Shown: positions 1 through 5,983 of the stretch, piece by piece
How positions within the stretch are numbered: position 1 is the stretch's first letter
Layout: every line of letters begins with the position of its first letter
Assembly: GCA_026389055.1 (NCBI GenBank)
Contig: JAPLIO010000233.1
Span: 1 to 9,391 of the forward strand
Source: Candidatus Melainabacteria bacterium
GTDB lineage: Bacteria > Cyanobacteriota > Vampirovibrionia > Vampirovibrionales > JAJTHC01
Reading direction: 5' to 3'
Length of the DNA: 9,391 bases
The notes under the pieces: generated by a model
Told to the model about the DNA's origin: nothing
Seen by the model: only the letters and a program-made list of their open reading frames with translations
Databases searched by the model: none
Translations under genes and position numbers: made by a program

Positions 1-59
1 CCTTATTGCGTTGCTCGTGCCTCATTATCCCATCCCACTGAGACTTTTTCCGTAACCTC
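1..59. repeat. Right end of a dispersed intergenic repeat, cut by the window edge
   Basis: This stretch aligns without gaps to 3909-3967, with about 51 of 59 positions identical. The core at 19-53 differs from 3927-3961 at one position only (G42 versus A3950). Its last 16 bases (44-59) correspond to the right inverted-repeat arm of the other copy, but the outer part has changed from CCGTGGCTTC to CCGTAACCTC. The left arm would lie about 80 bp before base 1 and cannot be seen. The minus-strand reading frame shared by the two copies carries mostly amino-acid-changing differences and a stop in this copy, so the conservation does not look like coding. It could be a family of structured RNAs or of small non-autonomous mobile elements. 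Confidence 0.75.
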
Positions 60-73
60 ATTTGTTTACTTAA

Positions 74-83
74 GGGGGGGGGG
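74..83. repeat. Homopolymeric run of ten G
   Basis: Ten consecutive G occur in noncoding sequence, followed at 95-102 by a run of eight T. Runs of this length are prone to slipped-strand length change and to sequencing error. It lies about 260 bp before the likely promoter of the M16 gene, so no direct regulatory role is evident. Confidence 0.8.
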
Positions 84-103
84 AGTGGAATTCGTTTTTT
101 TTA

Positions 104-249
104 ATACCCTTTTCAAATAGGCCTAGCGTTAGATGGATACTAGACACTAGCAAGTAAAAAAACCGCAGTGGTACACACAAGTACATTAAGGATTTTTTCT
201 TGCCAGTAACAACGTAGACACTGACGATGTTTCTGTTTGAAAAGGGTAT
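104..249. other. Long-range nested foldback, possible structured RNA
   Basis: Bases 104-120 pair with 233-249: fourteen perfect pairs (104-117 with 236-249), one T/G position, then two more pairs. Nested inside, 124-130 can pair with 211-216 around a one-base bulge, 146-154 pairs with 199-207 with one mismatch, and the self-complementary GTAC at 171-174 can pair with GTAC at 181-184. The parts are co-linear and form one elongated stem of about 146 nt. No long open frame with a ribosome binding site occupies it. It could be a small RNA, a foldback mobile remnant, or chance in AT-rich DNA. The strand is not settled, because the T118/G235 position favours plus-strand RNA and the A149/C204 mismatch favours minus. 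Confidence 0.45.
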
Positions 250-275
250 AAGAACCTTCGCTATCGTTTGAAGTA

Positions 276-304
276 CTAGTGGTTAGTTTGTTCCTAACTG
301 CTAG
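276..304 (+). other. RNA-type hairpin, 11-bp stem with two G.U pairs
   Basis: CTAGTGGTTAG (276-286) pairs with CTAACTGCTAG (294-304) around a seven-base loop. Two of the eleven positions pair only as G.U wobbles in plus-strand RNA; on the minus strand they would be A/C mismatches. That favours a structure formed in a plus-strand transcript. No U-run follows, so it is not an obvious intrinsic terminator. It lies between the 104-249 foldback and the TATAAT box at 342-347. Confidence 0.4.
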
Positions 305-341
305 ATGGTTTAATAAAGATAAATGGGTATCAAAAATTGCG

Positions 342-347
342 TATAAT
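342..347 (+). promoter_or_regulatory. Probable -10 box of the M16 protease gene
   Basis: A perfect TATAAT sits 145 bp before the ATG at 493. No good -35 hexamer is present at 16-18 bp spacing. TG at 338-339 lies one base too far upstream for a standard extended -10 (TGnTATAAT). Transcription would start near 354 and give a leader of about 140 nt. A weaker alternative is TTGGTT (416-421) with TATCTT (440-445), spacer 18, closer to the gene. Confidence 0.45.
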
Positions 348-361
348 GACGTAACTTTAAC

Positions 362-377
362 CAATTTTTAAAAATTG
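362..377. repeat. Perfect 16-bp AT-rich palindrome in the M16 leader
   Basis: CAATTTTTAAAAATTG is a perfect palindrome with no spacer, just downstream of the predicted start of transcription. It could be a protein-binding site or a weak hairpin. In AT-rich sequence a palindrome of this kind is less surprising than a mixed-base one. Confidence 0.6.
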
Positions 378-393
378 TAACAAGTCGTTACAA
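375..393. promoter_or_regulatory. Candidate operator, TTGTAAC-N5-GTTACAA
   Basis: This is a perfect 7+7 bp inverted repeat with a five-base spacer (AAGTC). It overlaps the end of the neighbouring palindrome and lies about 25-40 bp downstream of the predicted start of transcription. Its geometry fits the binding site of a dimeric regulator acting as a roadblock; in RNA it is a 7-bp hairpin with a 5-nt loop. The regulator is not identifiable here. Confidence 0.4.
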
Positions 394-492
394 CGAAACC
401 CCGCACAAAATCGACTTGGTTCTGTTTTTATGTAATAAATATCTTATATGTAGTGTGTGTTAAAAATCCAAACAAAAAGGCTTTATAACTTT

Positions 493-3400
493 ATGATGAT
501 GACGACCTCTTCAGCTTTACCAACGGGCTATACCCCTAACTTTTCAGCAATTATACCGCCAAAAAAACAGGGGGTTAATAATCCGCTAGTACCCACCACT
601 GGCAATCAACAACAGCCAGCTGCCTCACAAGAAGCACCCCTCTCCTCGGCATCTAACAAGGGTACTACCACCGTTGGCGGTGTTTTAATGGCTAGTGGGT
701 TAACCGCCCCCAAATTACTAGGCACTCACCCCATGGTAGATGGTACAACGGTTTCTCACTATGTGCTGGGTAACGGGCATCAGGTTTTATTGCATCAAAC
801 CAAAAGCCCCATTGTTACCATTCGTACCCATATTAACGTAGGGTCTACCGTTGAAGATAAAGTCTTCAAGCCAACCAACTTGTACCCCAACACGCCATTC
901 CCATCAGGTATTGCTCACCTAGATGAGCATTGCCACTTTTTAACCACCCAAAATTACCCCAATAAAAATGCGTGGGTGCAACAAATTGAAGGCTTAGGCG
1001 TTAGCGAAAACGCCAGTACTTCTGAAGAAGAAGTACAACACGAACTACATTTTAACCGAGAAGATTTAAGTAATGTACTGCAACTACACGCCGAACAAGT
1101 GTTACGTGTAACCTATAACGACGCTGAAATTACGCAAGAAAAAAAGAACGTTATCAACGAATGTTCTGAACGTATGAATAGTGGCATGGCAGAGCTGTAC
1201 AATCGGGGGCAAGAGTTACTGTACGATAGACCCTCTTTTCAAACCTTAGGTAGCCGTAGTGATATTCTGCGTACCAAAGCCAAAGATTTACAAGCCTTTA
1301 AGCAAGCTTTTTACACCCCCACTAATATGCTAACAGCTATTTCGGGCGATATTAACCCAGAAGAAGTGTTGCCTTATTTGAATAAAACCTTTGGTTCCGT
1401 GCCTGCCAGCCCTGCACAAAGCGAAAATAAAGCCCATTTAAGCCTAGCATTAAAACCCCACGAAGTTCGGGAGTTTACGTTTACATCGCCCCATTTTATT
1501 TCTAGCGGTGCTACCTATTTAGGCTTTAAAGGGCCAGATAAACGCAACATTAAAGATAGAATTGCTGTAGAAGTGCTAACCAACTTGCTAGCCAATACCT
1601 CGCTTTCCCCCATGCAACGAGCCATCGTAGATGAAGGGCAACTAGCCAACAGTATTGATTGCGGTGCTTCTGCCTATAAACAAACAGGCGATATCAGCTT
1701 TTTAATGAGCTCTCGGCCTGGCAAGGAACATGAAGCCGTTAAAAAACTGTTTGAGGTATTAACCACCGTTGAAGAAAAAGGCTTTCCGCCGAAAGATTTA
1801 CAGCAGGTGAAAGAAATGCTTTCGCATGATTACCGCGAAGCTCTTCAGCACGGCAGTATTGTTTCTCGTTGCATTGGTAGCGAACAATTAACCAATTCGC
1901 TTCCGTTTTTTACAGATTACACCAAGTACCTTAATGGGGTACCTAAAAACAGCCCTGAATACGCTAAGTATGGCGATGGCGTTACCTTGGCAGATTTACA
2001 ACGGGTTGCTAAAACTTATTTAACGTTAGATTCCTACGCTTTGGTGTATGCCTTACCGGGTACGCAACATCAGGAAAGTGAAAAATACTCTTCAACCAAC
2101 AGCTTGTTACCCGTTTTTCATGTAGAAGGGGCGACGATTAAACCCGTGGTTGAAAAACAAAAAACAGCCGTTCCAAAGCCCGCAGAACCTGAAACGGGTA
2201 AAACGGTTCACACTTTAACGCAAAACACGGAAAAGCAATCGACCCAACCTGCTACCGCTACCACTCAACCTACACTGCCTACCAAGCGTCGTTCTGGTAA
2301 AGCCACATTACAGTTAGAAAGCCAACAGACCAGCGAAGAAGGCTTTCCTGCTATTAAACGCTACCATAGCAAGGAAGAGCAAACATGGTTAAATGCCTTG
2401 GCTAGCTTACCAGCAGATGCGGCTCCTCGTATTCGTCAGATTGATCTTTCTACCCAAGTGCCCAAAGATTTAGGGGCAATTGAAACCATCAAACTAGCCA
2501 ATGGCGTTCAAGGCTACTTTCAACAAGCCAACCATCGGGCAACCAGTACGTTAGAAGTTGTGTTCCCCTTTTCAACCAATGATGAACACGATATTTACTT
2601 GATTGGCTCTTTACTAACTGATTGTAGTCTTCATAGTAAAGAACGCCAACAAGCCTTAGCCGCTGAAGGGATTGAACTGTTTGTGCAAGGCGGTACGGAT
2701 AAGTTTAGCGTGGGCATTAAAGGCCCTAAAGGCAGTGAAGCCAAATTACTCAATGAATTACTGGAAACCGTCACTCATCCTGTGATTGACCGTAAGGAAT
2801 ATGAAGCCAACAAAGCAACTGTTCTTGAAAATTTGTTGACGCTGGGCAATAAATCCCAATTCCGCTTGGGGGAATTGATGGATATTGCTAGCACAGGGGT
2901 GGGGCATCCATATTCACACGCCTTAAACCAAGAAATGAGAGATTTAAAACAAGCTACCCCTGAAGGCAGCATGAAGCACCTACAACAAGCCTTGCTTCAC
3001 CCTGAACAATTTCAATTGGTCATGGTTTCTAGTTTACCAGTCAATGAACAAGTAGCCGTGTTGAATCAATCCATTAAAGCCACCCAATGGCAACCTGTTG
3101 CCAATAAGCCACTGTATCAAGCAAAAGAAACACCGCCTGTTACCCCGTTAAATTTGAAAGACCCCATTTTGGTTTCAAATAACGCAGCAGAACGTATTTC
3201 CATGCAGCAAAAGTGGTTAGCCCCACTACCTGGTTCTAAAGATGAAGCCGCATTCACCGTGCTAAACCATATGTTAGGTGGCATGATGGGGGTTTTCTTC
3301 AAAGTAATGCGAACTGAAAAAGGGCTAGTTTACAGCACCAGTACCAGCACGGAACGCAACCCAAAATCTGCTTATTTTACGGTTTCAGCCGATATTGATT

Positions 3401-3822
3401 TTGATAAACTACCCCAAGCCTTAGAAGGGTATCAACAAGCTATTTCGCAATTAACGACCAAGCCACCCACTTGCGAAGAAGTGGAACGGGCTAAACGGGA
3501 TATTTTGTTGAGTATGCGGTCTACCCGAGAAACTTCAACAGGGTTAGAAGCCCTTAATAGCTTAGAACTGAAACGAGGGTTGCCGCCTGTTGCCGTAGAA
3601 GACCAATTGAAGCGGTATACCGATGTTACCCCTGCTGATGTTGAACGGGTTGCCAAGCAGTATTTAGGCGAATCTGCATGGACGTTGCAAGGCTTTACCG
3701 CCCCTGAAGAGGTGCTAAAACAGTACTTCCCAACGGTACCCATGAAGCCTTCCAAAAAATGGACGTTGGATGCGGTATTAGCGGAAACTGCTCCTGAAAC
3801 CTTACCAAAAGGGCTAAAATAA
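493..3822 (+). CDS. Long M16-family (pitrilysin/insulinase-type) zinc metallopeptidase
   Basis: From ATG 493 the protein is 1109 residues. Peptides are the usual substrates of M16 enzymes, which cut them inside a two-halved chamber. HLDEH (142-146) is the inverted zinc motif HxxEH; E223, in an E-x6-E pair (E216/E223) 77 residues further on, is the expected third zinc ligand. A second domain with the typical SGDINPEEVLPYL pattern follows. A Pro/Thr/Gln-rich linker spans about 550-640. The second half has no HxxEH but keeps the substrate-binding signature RTEKGLVYS (R940, Y947) typical of the M16 C-terminal half. This is longer than the usual 400-residue single-half or 900-960-residue two-half enzymes, owing to the linker and about 80 low-complexity N-terminal residues. 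No signal peptide or membrane segment is seen, so a cytoplasmic location is the default inference. An in-frame GTG at 457 has no ribosome binding site; ATG 493 has AAAAAGG (474-480) 12 bases upstream, and the protein then begins MMM. Confidence 0.93.
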   Translation: MMMTTSSALPTGYTPNFSAIIPPKKQGVNNPLVPTTGNQQQPAASQEAPLSSASNKGTTTVGGVLMASGLTAPKLLGTHPMVDGTTVSHYVLGNGHQVLLHQTKSPIVTIRTHINVGSTVEDKVFKPTNLYPNTPFPSGIAHLDEHCHFLTTQNYPNKNAWVQQIEGLGVSENASTSEEEVQHELHFNREDLSNVLQLHAEQVLRVTYNDAEITQEKKNVINECSERMNSGMAELYNRGQELLYDRPSFQTLGSRSDILRTKAKDLQAFKQAFYTPTNMLTAISGDINPEEVLPYLNKTFGSVPASPAQSENKAHLSLALKPHEVREFTFTSPHFISSGATYLGFKGPDKRNIKDRIAVEVLTNLLANTSLSPMQRAIVDEGQLANSIDCGASAYKQTGDISFLMSSRPGKEHEAVKKLFEVLTTVEEKGFPPKDLQQVKEMLSHDYREALQHGSIVSRCIGSEQLTNSLPFFTDYTKYLNGVPKNSPEYAKYGDGVTLADLQRVAKTYLTLDSYALVYALPGTQHQESEKYSSTNSLLPVFHVEGATIKPVVEKQKTAVPKPAEPETGKTVHTLTQNTEKQSTQPATATTQPTLPTKRRSGKATLQLESQQTSEEGFPAIKRYHSKEEQTWLNALASLPADAAPRIRQIDLSTQVPKDLGAIETIKLANGVQGYFQQANHRATSTLEVVFPFSTNDEHDIYLIGSLLTDCSLHSKERQQALAAEGIELFVQGGTDKFSVGIKGPKGSEAKLLNELLETVTHPVIDRKEYEANKATVLENLLTLGNKSQFRLGELMDIASTGVGHPYSHALNQEMRDLKQATPEGSMKHLQQALLHPEQFQLVMVSSLPVNEQVAVLNQSIKATQWQPVANKPLYQAKETPPVTPLNLKDPILVSNNAAERISMQQKWLAPLPGSKDEAAFTVLNHMLGGMMGVFFKVMRTEKGLVYSTSTSTERNPKSAYFTVSADIDFDKLPQALEGYQQAISQLTTKPPTCEEVERAKRDILLSMRSTRETSTGLEALNSLELKRGLPPVAVEDQLKRYTDVTPADVERVAKQYLGESAWTLQGFTAPEEVLKQYFPTVPMKPSKKWTLDAVLAETAPETLPKGLK

Positions 3823-3827
3823 CCAAT

Positions 3828-3967
3828 GAAGCCACGGAAAAAGCTCCATTGAGCGTGCTAATTTTGTTACTGCGGTACTCATTTCGGTTATTTACTAGGT
3901 GTAAACGCCCTAATTCCGTTCCTCCTGCCTCATTATCCCATCCCACTGAAACTTTTTCCGTGGCTTC
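3828..3967. repeat. 140-bp element with perfect 16-bp terminal inverted repeats
   Basis: GAAGCCACGGAAAAAG (3828-3843) is the exact reverse complement of CTTTTTCCGTGGCTTC (3952-3967). The element begins five bases after the M16 stop codon. It is flanked by CAAT on both sides (3824-3827 and 3968-3971), which could be a 4-bp target duplication or chance. Inside are a 4-bp hairpin (3843-3854) and a 5-bp hairpin TTTAC/GTAAA (3891-3905), giving a closed, RNA-like outline. Its right 59 bp recur at 1-59. No transposase is present, so it would be a MITE-like non-autonomous element, or a structured RNA closed by a 16-bp stem. Read on the minus strand, the short stem at 3843-3854 is followed by five U, a weak terminator-like end. 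Confidence 0.65.
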
Positions 3968-4183
3968 CAATAAGGGTTTGTTAAACTGTTTGACTTTCAC
4001 CTATCAATTATGTTATTTATAGTTACTGGTGTCGGCTTCTTCTTCTCTTTAACGATATGCTGTTACTTCAGGACAATTTAATACTGGTATCAATCCTAAT
4101 GTCTCTGCTTCTCTAATCAAATTATCCGTTTCTGTTTCCGTGTTTCAACAAGTTGCTCAGAAAGTTTTTTCTCTCTCGTGGGT
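3968..4183. other. Noncoding leader region before the membrane-protein operon
   Basis: No gene is supported here. The frame of the downstream gene is open back to 4100 but has no ATG, GTG or TTG start before 4178. The region has several pyrimidine-rich stretches (for example around 4030-4050 and 4165-4177), a candidate promoter near 3990-4019, and no clear terminator or riboswitch. Confidence 0.6.
3990..4019 (+). promoter_or_regulatory. Candidate promoter for the two membrane-protein genes
   Basis: TTGACT (3990-3995) matches the -35 consensus at five of six positions. At an 18-bp spacer the -10 is TATTTA (4014-4019), a weak match. The start of transcription would be near 4026, leaving an untranslated leader of about 155 nt. 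It lies just downstream of the inverted-repeat element, so the operon may be transcribed independently of the M16 gene. Confidence 0.3.
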
Positions 4184-5983
4184 ATGTTTCCTTCTTCAAC
4201 AACTTACAACCAAGCCGCTTTTTTACAGAAGCCCTTGGCTGTGCGTACTCAATCAAACGGTTTGTTGCCCAACCTACCTAGTGGGGTTATTTCGCCTAGG
4301 AAGGCAGTTGAAGAGACTTTTACATATGATGCTCAACAATTGACACCCAATAACCAGCCTAGCACACCAGCAGAAACCACTTGCCCACCCGCCCCCGTTG
4401 TGGTGGCTTCGCCACCTGTTACCAATGAAGAGCTTCTCCCGAAGAAGAAGAAAAAGAAATCTCCCCTAGAGATACCTGTGGAGCTGATTATACTAGCCGT
4501 TTCAGGGTATTTATCTACCTTAAACCCTGCCGTGGCTTCTGTTATTACTGAACAAATTGATACCAGCTTTTTTTGGAACTTCAACATTTTAGATTATGCA
4601 GGGATGGGGTTCCCTCGGGTTTCACGGTCTCTCAAACGAGGGGCTGTGCCGTACGACCCTGATACCGACCCCGAAACCCAAAAACGTGAGGGGTTAAACC
4701 AATACTTCTACATCAAACAACAACAAGCCAAAAACGCCAACTGGGATAACCTATGGGAAGAATTTTTACGAGAATGTCAAAATTCCCCGGGGGCGTTATT
4801 ATTGCCTGCCTTACTGTTTACTGCCATACCCATTGCCAGCCAATTTACAGGCTTCCCTGCAGGCAGAAGAGCCTTCCAAATGGGCGGAAAAGACATTGAT
4901 ACCAACCACGTTCAACCGTTTGTTAGCTACTTAGAACAATCAAAAGCAACTACTACCATCATGCCTAGAAAAGTAGATGATCGAAAAGCGTTGCTCAGTG
5001 AGTATTATCAATCGCTATTCAAACAAGAAGGAAACCCTGCTTATCTAACAACAGAACTGCCTACGCTTTCTGTCGCCATCAATAAGCCTGTTACCTTATT
5101 TCCACTATTTAGAGGCATTAAGGAACGACCACCAGAATCTAACTACACCCTAACCCCCAAACAGTTAGAAGCCTTAGCGGGGAATAAATTACCTTCAATC
5201 GGCAGTGAAGGCATTGAACTTTCAGCAGGGGGAATTACCTTTAAGGTGGAACGACACCCAACCCCAGATTTTGCCAAGGCAAACGCCTATATGCTTTCTA
5301 CCAAAGACCCTGTTACCGTAAAAGAACTAAGCAAAGCATGGTCAGAATCGTTAGCCAATCTAACGGCGTTTCAATTAACCCACAATGGCGTTGCCAAAGC
5401 CGCCTTCCCGTGGGGTAGTAACAAGCATCTGCATACCGAACACCAAACACTCATTCAAACCTATGTATTACTAACGAATATGTTAGATACTGGCATTGAA
5501 GTAGCCAATAAAGCCATGGGGGCTAGTTCTCACGATAACCCCAGCCAGTTGAATTTAGGCGGAAAACCCAACAAAGATAAAGCTTTTAAAGTGAAAAGTT
5601 TTATGAACTTTGCCAACCAAGCAGATAAAGTGCAAGATGTGATAGTGGCTGCCTTCAAAAAGCTAGATAACGCCGAAGCCACCGTGGAGCCAACGGTGGA
5701 TAATTTTGTTCATGCCTTGAAGCAAACCCAGCACACCATGGGGGCGGTTAAGTTTGTGGTAACGATCGGTTCAGGGGTGTGGATGTCTTGGTGGATGTGG
5801 ACTTTAGCCCATCTTCTACAAGCGGGCAGAGCCTACCCTGCTAACCGATTGGTTCGTAGTGAAGGGGTACAAACTAAGCTTTCTGCTACTAATACCCAAC
5901 CTGTGGCACCGCCTAACCCACCCAAGCCAAGCGTTTTGAAAGTAACCGTTACGCCAGCACAAGAGGAGGATGCTTCAACATGA
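4184..5983 (+). CDS. Large membrane protein of unknown function, first of a paralogous pair
   Basis: The protein is 599 residues and matches no family I can name. Residues 1-85 are Pro/Thr/Ser-rich and lack a signal peptide. Six consecutive lysines (about 87-92) precede a hydrophobic segment at 96-121, which would hold that end in the cytoplasm by the positive-inside rule. Next come the motif GFPRVSRSLKRG (142-153), a polar stretch, FLRE (194-197), and a second hydrophobic segment PGALLLPALLFTAIPIA at about 202-218. A hydrophilic region of about 300 residues follows, then a Trp-rich segment (522-546, including WMSWWMW) and a 50-residue Pro-rich tail. Three membrane segments are inferred. Neither ATG 4184 nor GTG 4178 (two codons earlier) has a good ribosome binding site. 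The last four bases overlap the start of the next gene (ATGA), so translation is probably coupled. Confidence 0.85.
   Translation: MFPSSTTYNQAAFLQKPLAVRTQSNGLLPNLPSGVISPRKAVEETFTYDAQQLTPNNQPSTPAETTCPPAPVVVASPPVTNEELLPKKKKKKSPLEIPVELIILAVSGYLSTLNPAVASVITEQIDTSFFWNFNILDYAGMGFPRVSRSLKRGAVPYDPDTDPETQKREGLNQYFYIKQQQAKNANWDNLWEEFLRECQNSPGALLLPALLFTAIPIASQFTGFPAGRRAFQMGGKDIDTNHVQPFVSYLEQSKATTTIMPRKVDDRKALLSEYYQSLFKQEGNPAYLTTELPTLSVAINKPVTLFPLFRGIKERPPESNYTLTPKQLEALAGNKLPSIGSEGIELSAGGITFKVERHPTPDFAKANAYMLSTKDPVTVKELSKAWSESLANLTAFQLTHNGVAKAAFPWGSNKHLHTEHQTLIQTYVLLTNMLDTGIEVANKAMGASSHDNPSQLNLGGKPNKDKAFKVKSFMNFANQADKVQDVIVAAFKKLDNAEATVEPTVDNFVHALKQTQHTMGAVKFVVTIGSGVWMSWWMWTLAHLLQAGRAYPANRLVRSEGVQTKLSATNTQPVAPPNPPKPSVLKVTVTPAQEEDAST
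5964..5969 (+). promoter_or_regulatory. Strong ribosome binding site inside the preceding gene
   Basis: AGGAGG lies 10 bases before ATG 5980, within the final codons of the upstream membrane-protein gene. It decides the first ATG among the four in tandem, since the others would be spaced 13, 16 and 19 bases. It contrasts with the poor site of the upstream gene, so the second protein may be made in excess. Confidence 0.8.

Noticed and set aside
140..364. A 74-codon minus-strand frame in the first intergenic region
   Set aside because: It begins with TTG, has no ribosome binding site, overlaps the foldback and hairpin structures, and has no recognisable composition or motif.
2100..2420. Fusion joint or frameshift between two separate M16 genes
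   Set aside because: The frame is continuous through the Pro/Thr/Gln-rich linker, and two-half M16 proteins are normal. There is no internal start with a good ribosome binding site.
3828..3967. 5S rRNA or tmRNA, considered because of the closing stem and length
   Set aside because: No conserved 5S loops, tRNA-like end or tag frame could be found on either strand.
3695..4000. A 101-codon minus-strand frame covering the inverted-repeat element, sharing the stretch TEKVSVGWDNEA with the copy at 1-59
   Set aside because: It starts with GTG without a ribosome binding site and runs antisense into the M16 gene. The related copy has a stop and mostly amino-acid-changing differences, so the conservation is better explained as a noncoding repeat.
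4140..4343. A 67-codon plus-strand frame overlapping the start of the first membrane-protein gene
   Set aside because: It is out of frame with the long gene, has no ribosome binding site, and its translation looks like a shifted reading of the longer protein.
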